Origin: Cryobacterium arcticum
GTDB taxonomy: Bacteria; Actinomycetota; Actinomycetes; Actinomycetales; Microbacteriaceae
Direction of reading: 5' to 3'
Length of the DNA: 64,000 nt
Assembly: GCF_003185895.1 (NCBI RefSeq)
Contig: NZ_QHLY01000012.1
Location: 1,639,844 to 1,703,843 of the forward strand
Every line of letters begins with the position of its first letter. Position 1 is the stretch's first letter. Of this stretch, positions 44,298 to 52,802 are shown piece by piece. Position numbers and translations under genes: made by a program. The notes under the pieces are model-generated. The model had not been told where the DNA came from. It did not search any database and was given only the letters and a program-made list of their open reading frames with translations.

Positions 44298-45644
44298 ATC
44301 CGTAGACGAAAGAGCGTCAACTTCGCAAGCACGTTAGCTCTGGCTGCACTGGTCAGCGCCGGGCTGAGCGCATGTTCGGTGCAGGGCAACGCCGCAGAAA
44401 CCTGGCTGGGCCAGAGCCAGATCATCGACAGCACGGACATGAGCGCGACCGGTTGCTTCGGCACCTGCGATGTGAACGTCGAGGGCATTATCAGCGACGC
44501 GGCGACCGAGGATCAGATCCGCCGTCTGGGCGAGGCAGCGACGGACTACCGGTCCGCACACGAGGGTGACGACATTGATATGTCCCTCAGCTACGGGAAG
44601 GTGAGCTTCCAGATCGGCGAGACGCAGGACGAGACGGCCAGCTTGGTCGGCTTGGCACTCACCGCGTTCAACGACGAGAGGGTGACGGGCGCCTCCGCCT
44701 ATCAGGCGTTCATCCAACTGTCTGGAGCGAAGGCCGACGTCTCGACGCTGTTCGACGACTACGCCGGCAACGACGTTCCCGAACTATCGGTCAGGTCAGA
44801 CGATGAAGATGACGCGAGCCTCTTCATGATCCGCGAGGGCACCGACCCGTGCGAGCCTGCGGACTCTCTCGTCGCCGAATTCGACCAGCTGCTGGGTGAT
44901 CCCTCGGTCACCACACTGATACTGGTGCCGTGCGCGACATTCACGGTGGAGGTCGCCGAGGAATCGGCCAGGGACGCGATGATCGCCCAGATCCAGCCGT
45001 TCGCCTCAGACCCGGCGCACGCGGCAGTGGAGTTCAGCATCGAGTCGGATGAGGGTCTGCCGTATGCGGTGACCGCCGACACCCCTCAGCTGGATCCACT
45101 CTTCGCCCTGATCGACGCCACCCCCGGTGTATCCGGCCGGGTGATGACGGGCAATGTGATCAGCGTCGGCGTCTCCGACCCCGCACAGTTCCGCCAGGCG
45201 GTGTCGACGATCGATGCCGCGCCCCGGCCCGCCTTCGTAGAGGAAATCCGGGTGGGGCATGCCCTGGCGTCGGTCTACCTCAATGGCGACGGCACGCTGG
45301 ATGCCCAGGTGACCACCGCCGAATCGATGTTCGCTTCGAACGCCACGAGAGCCGCCGACGACCTGATCTCGTTCACCCCGCAGACGGACGGCACCCTGGA
45401 ATTCGGACCCGTGAGCTACGACGAAGACGCCGGTGTGCAGATCGTGGACGCCGTCGTCGCCGGCGGGCTCTGGCAGACCTCGAGCACGGTGATCGAGGTC
45501 TTCGATCAGCCCATTGTTTTCACCGTCACGGCCGCACCCGGAGCTCATACCTTCGAGGGGACGAGGACCAACGAGACGCCGGAGACCACCAGAGTGATCA
45601 CGGAGCTGAACACGTACTGGGCCGCCCGAACGAAGACGGGCTAA
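44298..45644 (+). CDS. lipoprotein of unknown function with no standard start codon
   Basis: The product has a clear lipoprotein signal: RRRKS n-region, hydrophobic core TLALAALVSAGLSAC with a lipobox, then about 420 residues of extracytoplasmic sequence without a recognised domain. No ATG, GTG or TTG lies in frame between the upstream stop at 44286 and the signal. The best candidate is ATC 44298 after the ribosome-site-like AGGGGG (44288-44293). Alternatively ATG 44285 lies one frame away, across a run of five G. Downstream, the stop overlaps the stop of the convergent nuclease-like gene (CTAA). A rare start codon or a missing G are both possible. Confidence 0.75.
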   Translation: MRRRKSVNFASTLALAALVSAGLSACSVQGNAAETWLGQSQIIDSTDMSATGCFGTCDVNVEGIISDAATEDQIRRLGEAATDYRSAHEGDDIDMSLSYGKVSFQIGETQDETASLVGLALTAFNDERVTGASAYQAFIQLSGAKADVSTLFDDYAGNDVPELSVRSDDEDDASLFMIREGTDPCEPADSLVAEFDQLLGDPSVTTLILVPCATFTVEVAEESARDAMIAQIQPFASDPAHAAVEFSIESDEGLPYAVTADTPQLDPLFALIDATPGVSGRVMTGNVISVGVSDPAQFRQAVSTIDAAPRPAFVEEIRVGHALASVYLNGDGTLDAQVTTAESMFASNATRAADDLISFTPQTDGTLEFGPVSYDEDAGVQIVDAVVAGGLWQTSSTVIEVFDQPIVFTVTAAPGAHTFEGTRTNETPETTRVITELNTYWAARTKTG

Positions 45645-46429
45645 CCAGCTACGCCCCGGATCAGCAGGGCAGCCACCGCCGTCTCTCCACGGATCTGGGC
45701 GAGCAGAGTCAGGATCTCGTCGACGAGGGCATCAGTGACCCCCGACGTCACGATGCTGTACCGCCCCACCGGCTCCAGCCCGTCGGCGCGCACCCGGATC
45801 ACGGCCCAGCCCACTTCCTCGAGGGCAGCGTCCTTCTCCCGGTCCGACACCTCGTTGAGGCCACGGTGGGAGGTCTTCTTCCGTCCGGGTGAGTCGTACT
45901 CGATCGCAACCCTGAGGGCGGGGATGATGATGTCCGGCCACACCTCCGGTTTGCCGTAGAAGCTGCGGTTGATGCGAATGGCGTTCACACGGTGCGGCAG
46001 CCGGATGCGTTCGCCCAGCAGCATCCGCAACCGCTGTTCGGTGCGCGAGGTGCGTGTCTTCAGGCCCGGCTTCATGAAGGGCACTCCGCCCTCTCCTCGG
46101 GCCGCCGGCGCCTGGGCGTTTCGGTCGCATCTAGGGCAGCCGGGCCCGGTGAGGGTCTCCCGCACGCTCGCCGAGTACCGGGAGTGCCCGCGCGTGCAGA
46201 TCCACTCGTACTCGGTGCCGATCCGGGTCTCTTGAGCCAGGGCGGCCCGGCCGGCCGGGGCCACCCGGCGCAGCAGTTGCTCCCGGCTGCGTGCGGTCTC
46301 GGCGAGCAGCATGCACAGCGGACAGGCCCGTTGCAGGGTGATACGGGCGACGGCGGCATCCGCCCCGTGCCCACAACGGAACCGAACCGCGATGCCCGTC
46401 GAGCCTGGGCTGCCGGAACTGTCGGTCAT
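45641..46429 (-). CDS. zinc-ribbon plus DUF559/Vsr-like endonuclease
   Basis: 262 residues from ATG 46429. The N-terminal half has paired CxxC motifs (CPLC and CPRC, each with an upstream Cys/His) that suggest two zinc ribbons. The C-terminal half is a DUF559/Vsr-fold nuclease core: PDIIIPALRVAIEYDS with the acidic residues intact, then RKKTSHRGLNEVSDREKDAAL and GWAVIRVR. No modification enzyme is nearby. It is convergent with the lipoprotein, the two stop codons overlapping in CTAA. A DNA-mismatch or phage-defence role is guesswork. Confidence 0.82.
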   Translation of the reverse strand: MTDSSGSPGSTGIAVRFRCGHGADAAVARITLQRACPLCMLLAETARSREQLLRRVAPAGRAALAQETRIGTEYEWICTRGHSRYSASVRETLTGPGCPRCDRNAQAPAARGEGGVPFMKPGLKTRTSRTEQRLRMLLGERIRLPHRVNAIRINRSFYGKPEVWPDIIIPALRVAIEYDSPGRKKTSHRGLNEVSDREKDAALEEVGWAVIRVRADGLEPVGRYSIVTSGVTDALVDEILTLLAQIRGETAVAALLIRGVAG

Positions 46430-46531
46430 CGTGCCACCACCACCTCTTGTTTCGAAGTCGACTGAGCGCGACGCTAACAACGACCGCTGACATCCGTTGC
46501 GGTGGAAGGGCGGAGAAATCGTTCGATTCCA

Positions 46532-46566
46532 GACTTCGCACAGTCACCGGCTCCATCCACTGTGCG
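46532..46566. repeat. hairpin sharing a 15-mer with palindrome family C
   Basis: CGCACAGT (46537-46544) and ACTGTGCG (46559-46566) are perfect 8-bp arms. The 15-mer GACTTCGCACAGTCA is identical to 3969-3983. It could be a decayed or recombined relative of family C. Confidence 0.6.
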
Positions 46567-46604
46567 ATGTGCCGAGACGAGGCGCCGAAGCGGGGCCGTG
46601 GAGG

Positions 46605-46904
46605 CTAACCGCGGCGGCTGACCCGCCGTTGATCGTCGTCGTGCGCCTCGCGCAGCAGGGCGGCGACGGTGGGAATCGTGCGCTCCCCCGGGTTCACCAC
46701 CGCGAGCCAGCCCAGCGCTCCGCAGACCGGATGCGGCAAGAACGCGTCGGTCGCGGTGGAATCCCGCACGCCGGCGGTGCCCGCCTGCACGTCGCCGGGG
46801 TAGTCCTTGGTGATGATCGTCGCGTACGGCTGCCGGTTCTGCGGCACCCGCACGTCTGGCGCGTAATAGAAGAGCCGCGCACCAGGACGATGATCTGCTC
46901 TGGC
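46605..46904 (-). pseudogene. remnant of a DUF6194-like gene
   Basis: The frame reads LFYYAPDVRVPQNRQPYATIITKDYPGD and then LPHPVCGALGWLAVVNPGERT, which resembles the second strand region and the C-terminal HPVYGWMGWV-VLNPSE segment of DUF6194 proteins. The N-terminal half and the middle FRLNVGL-like segment are missing. The frame opens directly after a stop codon without a start. The length and gaps indicate decay. I see no intact copy in the window. Confidence 0.6.
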
Positions 46905-47130
46905 TCATTGGCCCAGTCTCGTCATTGGGCCCTCGCAGCGCAATCGCCCGTCCGCCGCACACCGGTCGTAGGGCGGTCGCGGGCGGGCGCACACCGATTC
47001 GCGGGCACGGCGCCGCTGCGCCCGTGGCGTGCCACCCGCGATGCGGCGCCCTACCCGCGCGGCCACGTTTCAGTCCAGCGGTCAGTGCTGCGATCCGTGC
47101 TGCAGCTCGGTGCTGCAGCGGTCCTGACGG
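46905..47130. other. intergenic, no gene recognised
   Basis: GC-rich stretch between the DUF6194 remnant and the ankyrin gene. No convincing promoter, hairpin or reading frame of its own is seen; the open frames are chance extensions. Confidence 0.5.
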
Positions 47131-47544
47131 TCAGGCCGTGGCGTGGGTTTCGAGAACCTCGCGCATCCGCGGCAGGGCGAACTGGTCGGCGATCTGGATG
47201 GCGGTATGGCTGCCGAGGTCGGGGTCGGCGCCGGCTTGCAGCAAGTCGAGCAGGATCGCCTCGTTGCCCCGGAACACCGCGCAGGCCAGGGCGGTCTGCC
47301 CCATCCCGTTCACGATCGCGGTGTCGGCACCGCGCCGCAGCAGGTCCTGTACGGTCTCGCGGTGCTGCGCATACGCGGCCACGATGAGCAGGCTGTCGCC
47401 GCGCCCGTTGACCAGGTTGAGCGGCACCCCCGCGTCGAGCATCTCGCCCAGCGGGCCGGTGCGACCGTCACGGGCGAGGTCGAAGACTCCCTCGACAACC
47501 GCCGCCGACGGGTCGGTGGCCTGGTCCTCGGCGCGCGCTGTCAT
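47131..47544 (-). CDS. ankyrin-repeat protein
   Basis: 137 residues with three ankyrin repeats: GDSLLIVAAYAQHRETVQDLLRRGAD, GQTALACAVFRGNEAILLDLLQAGAD and a final, shorter one. There is no signal peptide, so it is cytoplasmic. Ankyrin repeats bind other proteins; the partner is unknown. Its start is 181 bp from the divergent iron transporter gene and it may share that region's control. Confidence 0.88.
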   Translation of the reverse strand: MTARAEDQATDPSAAVVEGVFDLARDGRTGPLGEMLDAGVPLNLVNGRGDSLLIVAAYAQHRETVQDLLRRGADTAIVNGMGQTALACAVFRGNEAILLDLLQAGADPDLGSHTAIQIADQFALPRMREVLETHATA

Positions 47545-47650
47545 GATCGTCTCCCGCTGGTTCGAACAGAAGAACCGCCAGGCTGTGGGCCCGCCGGTTC
47601 TGGTGAATTGCCCAAGTCTAAGGCTTGTGGCGTGCGGGCAGAACGGTACA

Positions 47651-47669
47651 TTAGGGTAGGCTTACCAAA
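47651..47669 (+). promoter_or_regulatory. DtxR/IdeR iron box upstream of the siderophore transporter
   Basis: TTAGGGTAGGCTTACCAAA matches the consensus TTAGGTTAGSCTAACCTAA at 16 of 19 positions. It overlaps the presumed promoter of the binding-protein gene. Iron-loaded DtxR or IdeR bound here would repress the operon. Confidence 0.88.
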
Positions 47670-47725
47670 GTCTCGACGCCCTCGCGTCTACCATCCCCGC
47701 CACAATCACAAAAATTGGGAATCCT

Positions 47726-48745
47726 ATGTCACTCCCCCGCCTTCTCGGCCTCAGCGCGGCCGCAGTCATGACCATCGGCCTTGCCGCCTGCTCCCCCTCC
47801 ACTGCGGAGACTTCCGACTCGACCGGGGCCGCCAGCGGCGACTTCCCCGTGACCGTGGAGCACGCGCTCGGAGAGACCGTGATCGAGAAGCAGCCCGAAC
47901 GGGTCACCACGATCGGCTGGGGCAACCAGGACGTCGCCCTCGCGCTCGGCATCGCCCCCGTCGGCGTCGATGACCAGACCTGGTCGATGGACGGCAGCGA
48001 TGGGCTCGGCGTCTACGACTGGACCCTCGACGCCTACAAGGACCTTGGCGCTGACGAGCCGGTGGTGTTCTCCACCGCCGACGGCACCGACTTCGAGGCC
48101 ATTGCCGACACCCAGCCCGACGTCATCCTCGCGGGCTACTCCGGCGTCACCGAGGAGGAGTACTCCACTCTGAGCGAGATCGCGCCGACCGTCGCCTACC
48201 CCGACGCCGCCTGGCTCACCCCGTGGCGCGACGTCATCCTCACCGACTCCGCTGCTCTCGGGCTCGCCGACAAGGGCCAGGCTCTGGTCGATGACCTCGA
48301 CCAGCAGATCGCGGACGCCACGGCAGACTCCGCATTCGAGGGCAAGAAGGCGGCGTTCTTCTACATGAGCGCAGCCGACCTCTCCACGATCTCGATCTAC
48401 GGCCAGGGTGACTCGCGCACGGCCTTCCTCTCCGACCTCGGCTTCGATCTTCCCGAGCTTGCCGGTGACGTCGACACCTTCTACCAGGACGTCAGCGCCG
48501 AGAACGCCGATCAGCTGGCCGACATCGACGTGATCGTCAGCTACGGCGACAGCGATGAGCTGCTCAAGGCTCTGCAGGCCGACCCGCTGTGGAACACGTT
48601 GACGGCTGTGCAGAACGGCGCCGTCGTCTCGGTCGGATCCGGCGATGCGCTCAGCGGCGCCGTCACGCCGACCGCGCTGTCGATCCCGTGGATGCTGACG
48701 GACTACGTCGCCCTCCTGGACGGTGCCGTCGCCCTCGCGAAGTGA
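47726..48745 (+). CDS. iron-siderophore ABC substrate-binding lipoprotein
   Basis: 339 residues. The signal peptide ends in LAAC (Cys22). It has the FecB/FhuD (TroA-like) fold, with GETVIEKQPERVTTIGWGNQD and QPDVILAGYSGVTEEEY. It would bind a ferric siderophore or heme complex on the outer face and hand it to the two-permease channel. It is the first gene of a four-gene operon. A DtxR box at 47651-47669 indicates iron repression. The specific ligand cannot be read from sequence. Confidence 0.93.
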   Translation: MSLPRLLGLSAAAVMTIGLAACSPSTAETSDSTGAASGDFPVTVEHALGETVIEKQPERVTTIGWGNQDVALALGIAPVGVDDQTWSMDGSDGLGVYDWTLDAYKDLGADEPVVFSTADGTDFEAIADTQPDVILAGYSGVTEEEYSTLSEIAPTVAYPDAAWLTPWRDVILTDSAALGLADKGQALVDDLDQQIADATADSAFEGKKAAFFYMSAADLSTISIYGQGDSRTAFLSDLGFDLPELAGDVDTFYQDVSAENADQLADIDVIVSYGDSDELLKALQADPLWNTLTAVQNGAVVSVGSGDALSGAVTPTALSIPWMLTDYVALLDGAVALAK

Positions 48746-49806
48746 CCTCAGTACACGCATCGGTCGATGACCGCCGCCGTGCCCCCACCACGCAGGTGGG
48801 GGCGCGGCGGCGCGCTTTGACGATCGCCGGCTTGATCCTCGGCGTCGGCATCGCCATCCTCCTCTCGCTGGCGTTCGGGTCGCGAACCGTCTCGCTGGCG
48901 GAGATCGTCGATGGATTGACCTCCTGGGCGCAGGGCCGCACTGCGGCTGACATCGGAGCGATCGCGGTGCAGGAACGCATCCCCCGCACTGTGCTCGCCA
49001 TCATGGCCGGCGCAGCGCTCGCGCTGTCGGGGGCGCTGATGCAGGCCATCACCCGCAACCCCATCGCCGACCCCGGCATCCTCGGGGTGAACACCGGCGC
49101 AGCCCTCGCCGTCGTGTGCGGAATCGCATTCTTCGGGATCACCTCGCCCTACGAGTACCTCTGGCTCGCCCTGGGTGGAGCCGTCCTGACGGCGATCTTC
49201 GTCTACAACGTCGGCTCGGTCGGACCCGGCGGCTCCACCCCCATCAAACTTGCGCTTGCGGGAGCTGCGACCACGGCAGCGCTGGGCTCCCTGGTCAGTG
49301 CGGTCCTGCTGCCCCGCACCGCAGCGATGGACACCTTCCGCTTCTGGCAGGTCGGCGGCGTCGGCGGCGCCGACTGGGGCACGATGGCGGTCATCGCCCC
49401 CCTGCTCATCGCCGGCACCCTGGTCGCCTTCATCTGCGCACCCGGGCTGAACGCGCTGGCGCTCGGCGACGACGTCGCCGTGGGGCTCGGCGTACGCATC
49501 GGTCGCACCCGGCTGCTCGCCGCCGTGGCGGGAGTGGTGCTCTGCGCCGCGGTCACCGCGGTCGCCGGTCCCATCGCCTTCGTCGGCCTCATGGTGCCGC
49601 ACGTGGTGCGAATGCTCGTCGGCCCGGATCAGCGCTGGATGCTGCCGCTCTCGGCACTGGGCGGCGCCATCCTGCTGACCCTCGCAGACACGATCGGACG
49701 ACTCATCGGCTACCCCGGCGAGACCGAAGCGGGCATCGTCACCGCCTTCGTCGGCGCCCCCGTCCTGGTCATCATCGCCCGCCGCAGCCGGATGAGGGCA
49801 CTCTGA
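48742..49806 (+). CDS. FecCD-family iron transporter permease 1
   Basis: 354 residues from GTG 48742, overlapping the binding-protein stop (GTGA). Eight or more membrane segments follow a basic N-terminus. Hallmarks are IPRTVLAIMAGAALALSGALMQ, RNPIADPGILGVNTGAA and GPIAFVGLMVPHVVR of the BtuC/FhuB/FecCD family. It pairs with permease 2 as a heterodimer. Confidence 0.94.
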   Translation: MTSVHASVDDRRRAPTTQVGARRRALTIAGLILGVGIAILLSLAFGSRTVSLAEIVDGLTSWAQGRTAADIGAIAVQERIPRTVLAIMAGAALALSGALMQAITRNPIADPGILGVNTGAALAVVCGIAFFGITSPYEYLWLALGGAVLTAIFVYNVGSVGPGGSTPIKLALAGAATTAALGSLVSAVLLPRTAAMDTFRFWQVGGVGGADWGTMAVIAPLLIAGTLVAFICAPGLNALALGDDVAVGLGVRIGRTRLLAAVAGVVLCAAVTAVAGPIAFVGLMVPHVVRMLVGPDQRWMLPLSALGGAILLTLADTIGRLIGYPGETEAGIVTAFVGAPVLVIIARRSRMRAL

Positions 49807-50864
49807 TGACCACTCTCCCCGCAACGCCCGATCTCGCCGCGCGCACTGCGCTGGTCCGTGCCGGCCGCATCCGCCGCTCCCGCCGTCGCGTCATCGTCAT
49901 CGGCTGCCTCGCCGTGGCTGTACTGGCGCTCGTGGCCGCCGTGATCATGGTGGGCAACACGATCTACCCGGTCTCGGACGTGCTCGCCGTCCTGCGCGGA
50001 GAGAGCGTGCCCGGAGCATCCTTCACCGTCGGCACCCTGCGCATCCCGCGGGCACTCATCGGAGCCCTGGCCGGACTCGCCTTCGGCGCCGCCGGCACGA
50101 CGTTCCAGACGATGCTGCGCAACCCCCTCGCCAGCCCGGATGTGATCGGCATCAGTGCCGGGGCCAGCGCGGCCGCCGTCCTCTGCCTGGTCGTGCTGCA
50201 CTGGAGCGGCACCGCCACCATGTTCGCCGCTCTCATTGCGGGCGTTGCCACGGCCGCGGCCATCTACTTCGCCGCCCGTGGCGGCGAGTCCACCGGCGGC
50301 CGGCTCATTCTTATCGGCATCGGCATCGGGGCGATGCTTGACGCTGTCGTCTCCTACGCGATCCAGCGGGCCGCCGAATGGGATGTCGCCGTCGCCATGC
50401 GCTGGCTCACCGGCAGTCTCAACGGCTCCCGGTGGGAGAACGTCCTTCCGCTCGGCATCGCCGTGGCAGTGCTGCTGCCCCTCCTCGCCCTGCTCTCGCG
50501 GCAACTGCGAGCGCTGGAACTCGGGGACGCCGCGGCGACGTCGCTGGGCGTCCGGGTGGACCACGTGCGCATCCTGCTCGTTCTCGCCGCGGTCGCCCTC
50601 ACCTGCTTCGCAACCGCGACAACGGGGCCCATCGCCTTCGTGGCGTTCCTTGCCGGCCCCATCGTGAGCAGGCTGGTCGGTCACGGCTCCTCGCTGACCA
50701 TCCCCGCGGCCCTCATGGGGGCCTGCCTGGTTCTCACCTCCGATCTCATCGGCCAGTTCGCCTTCGACACCCGATTCCCGGTCGGAGTGATCACCGGCAT
50801 CCTCGGTGCCCCCTATCTACTCTTCCTACTGATTCGCACATCCCGCCGCGGAGGATCCTCATGA
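49806..50864 (+). CDS. FecCD-family iron transporter permease 2
   Basis: 352 residues; ATG 49806 overlaps the preceding TGA. It has the same core motifs as permease 1: IPRALIGALAGLAFGAAGTTFQ, RNPLASPDVIGISAGAS, GPIAFVAFLAGPIVSRL. A strongly basic N-terminal stretch (RIRRSRRR) precedes the first membrane segment. Together with permease 1 it forms the import channel. Confidence 0.94.
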   Translation: MTTLPATPDLAARTALVRAGRIRRSRRRVIVIGCLAVAVLALVAAVIMVGNTIYPVSDVLAVLRGESVPGASFTVGTLRIPRALIGALAGLAFGAAGTTFQTMLRNPLASPDVIGISAGASAAAVLCLVVLHWSGTATMFAALIAGVATAAAIYFAARGGESTGGRLILIGIGIGAMLDAVVSYAIQRAAEWDVAVAMRWLTGSLNGSRWENVLPLGIAVAVLLPLLALLSRQLRALELGDAAATSLGVRVDHVRILLVLAAVALTCFATATTGPIAFVAFLAGPIVSRLVGHGSSLTIPAALMGACLVLTSDLIGQFAFDTRFPVGVITGILGAPYLLFLLIRTSRRGGSS

Positions 50865-51688
50865 GCGCCCAGCATCGACTGACCGCAGAAGCCCTGGTGT
50901 CGGGCTACGGCAGCACGACCATCGTCGACGGCGTCGACCTCGAGCTGCCGGCCGGGCGCATCACCGTGATTGTCGGGGCGAACGCGTGCGGCAAGTCGAC
51001 GCTGCTGAAGACGCTGGCGCGGCTCATCAAACCGACCAGCGGTGCAGTCGTGCTCGACGGCAAACAGATCAGCGAGCTGCACACCAAGCAGCTGGCACGC
51101 ACCCTGGGCCTCCTCCCTCAGCAGCCGATCGCGCCGGAGGGAATTGCCGTCGCCGACCTCGTCGGGCGCGGACGGCATCCGCACCAGAAGCTGTTCCGCT
51201 CCTGGACCACGGACGATGACAGGGCCGTCGTGGAAGCGCTGGAGGCGACCGGCGTCGCTGACCTTGCCGACCGCAGCGTCGACGAGCTCTCCGGCGGCCA
51301 GCGCCAAAGGGTGTGGATCGCCATGGCGCTCGCGCAGCAGACCGACATCCTGCTGCTGGACGAGCCGACGACGTTCCTCGACATCGCCCACCAGATCGAG
51401 GTCCTCGACCTGCTCACCGACCTCAACCGCCGTCGAGGCACCACGATCGTCATGGTGCTGCACGATCTGAACCTCGCGATCCGTTACGCGGACACCATCG
51501 TGGCGGTCAAAGACGGCAAGGTGCTCGCCATGGGCGCTCCGTCCGAGGTCGTCACCTGCGCGCTCATCGAAGAGGTCTTCGGCCTCGCCAACAGCATCAC
51601 CACCGACCCGGTTTCAGGCAAGCCGATGGTCACGCCGATCGGGCGGCATCACGTGCGCTTGACCGAAGCGGCGACGCATCCGGCCTAG
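50861..51688 (+). CDS. iron-siderophore ABC transporter ATP-binding protein
   Basis: 275 residues, FepC/FecE class. The Walker A motif is GANACGKS, signature ELSGGQRQRV, Walker B ILLLDEPTTFLD, H-loop LHDLN. The GGAGG ribosome site is 5 bases upstream and the ATG overlaps the permease stop. It is the last gene of the operon and shares its stop with the convergent serine hydrolase in CTAG. Confidence 0.94.
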   Translation: MSAQHRLTAEALVSGYGSTTIVDGVDLELPAGRITVIVGANACGKSTLLKTLARLIKPTSGAVVLDGKQISELHTKQLARTLGLLPQQPIAPEGIAVADLVGRGRHPHQKLFRSWTTDDDRAVVEALEATGVADLADRSVDELSGGQRQRVWIAMALAQQTDILLLDEPTTFLDIAHQIEVLDLLTDLNRRRGTTIVMVLHDLNLAIRYADTIVAVKDGKVLAMGAPSEVVTCALIEEVFGLANSITTDPVSGKPMVTPIGRHHVRLTEAATHPA

Positions 51689-52575
51689 GCGTCGGTCTCG
51701 CTTTCCCGCTGCTCCAGGGTCGTGACGACGCGCTCGGCCATCCGATCCGCCTTGAAATGATCGTTGGCGGTGATGGTGACCACCGCGTCGTCGCTGAAGA
51801 TGAGCAGCTGTCCGTAGGCGCCGTGCAGACGCCATGCGGCGCCGGGCCCGTCCCAGCCGGAGAGCGCATAGCGCCGGTACGCGGGCTCAGGCTCGGTCCC
51901 TCGCTCAAACCAGTCAGTGTGCATGGCCTGCACCCAGCGCGAGGATACGACGCGCTGCCCCTGCCACACTCCATCGTCCCGGATGAGCTGCCCGATCCGT
52001 GCCAGCTCAGCCGTGCTCAGGTGCAACCCTCCTCCGGCGAGGATCCAACCGTTCGGGCATCGCTCCCACACAGGCGCATCGATCGCCAACGGTGCGAACA
52101 AGCGCTGATCGAGCCACCGGGGTACGTCACCCACAACGGACTGCAGCGCTCGCATCGCGGTGTAGGTGCTCGCGTTGGAGTACTGGAAGACCCGTCCTCG
52201 TGAGGGACGGCTGAGAAACTCAGCCGCGAGGTCGGGCCAGTCCGTCATCATCGTCTCCGACCACGGAAGGTCGATACCGCTCGTCATCTGGAGCAAATGC
52301 CGCACTGTGACGTCCTCGACGCCCTGTCCGAGTGAGCAGCCCGGCAGGTAGGCACCCACCGGCGCATCGACATCGAGCAGCCCGTCGTCGGCTGCGATCC
52401 CGATCGCCAGAACGCAGACGCCCTTGGCAGCCGAGTGAACATCCCGGCGATGATCGGCGCTCCAGTGGTACTCGGCGCTCTCGTCGTCGATGAGGACATG
52501 CACGGCATGCGCGTCGAAGCCGTCCTCCTCAGCGATCCCGACAAGGCGGTCCACGATCGTTTGCGCTCGACTCAT
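51685..52575 (-). CDS. serine hydrolase, beta-lactamase class C-like
   Basis: 296 residues from ATG 52575 (MSRAQTIVDRL). The S-x-x-K pair is Ser48-Lys51 in HSAAKGV and the tyrosine motif Tyr132-Ser-Asn134 is in FQYSNAS. A HGAYGQ loop replaces the KTG triad of true beta-lactamases. It has no signal peptide, so it probably acts inside the cell as an esterase or peptidase rather than in resistance. Its stop codon shares CTAG with the iron transporter's. Confidence 0.88.
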   Translation of the reverse strand: MSRAQTIVDRLVGIAEEDGFDAHAVHVLIDDESAEYHWSADHRRDVHSAAKGVCVLAIGIAADDGLLDVDAPVGAYLPGCSLGQGVEDVTVRHLLQMTSGIDLPWSETMMTDWPDLAAEFLSRPSRGRVFQYSNASTYTAMRALQSVVGDVPRWLDQRLFAPLAIDAPVWERCPNGWILAGGGLHLSTAELARIGQLIRDDGVWQGQRVVSSRWVQAMHTDWFERGTEPEPAYRRYALSGWDGPGAAWRLHGAYGQLLIFSDDAVVTITANDHFKADRMAERVVTTLEQRESETDA

Positions 52576-52630
52576 CCCACCATTCTGGTGCGTGTGCGAG
52601 GCGTTCATTCGTCATGTGCCCTACGAAAAC

Positions 52631-52666
52631 CAAAGGGATCGAAGCCAACCGGCTTCGATCCCTTTG
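52631..52666 (-). terminator. terminator of the tRNA-Ala transcript
   Basis: A perfect 16-bp stem CAAAGGGATCGAAGCC / GGCTTCGATCCCTTTG with a four-base loop. On the minus strand it is followed by TTTT after a short interruption. It lies 3' of the tRNA and 5' of the serine hydrolase. Confidence 0.85.
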
Positions 52667-52672
52667 TTTCAG

Positions 52673-52748
52673 TGGTGGAGCTAAGGAGATTCGAACTCCT
52701 GACCTTCTCATTGCGAACGAGACGCGCTACCAACTGCGCCATAGCCCC
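52673..52748 (-). tRNA. tRNA-Ala (anticodon CGC)
   Basis: A 76-nt cloverleaf with the encoded CCA end. The acceptor GGGGCTA pairs with TAGCTCC, giving the G3-U70 pair that identifies alanine tRNA. The D-arm GCGCAGTTGGTAGCGC, the T-arm AGGAGTTCGAATCTCCT and the anticodon loop TTCGCAA place CGC at 34-36, reading GCG codons. Confidence 0.95.
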
Positions 52749-52802
52749 AGACTGCGTATTTACAATATCACGCGAGCGCGGGCCGTTCGACCGGAAAGCA
52801 GG

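Noticed and set aside
51685..52575. A beta-lactamase resistance gene
   Set aside because: There is no signal peptide and the KTG triad is replaced by HGA; it is better described as a cytoplasmic serine hydrolase.
52673..52748. tRNA-Ala as attachment site of a genomic island
   Set aside because: No integrase, no direct repeat of the tRNA 3' end, and ordinary conserved genes on both sides.
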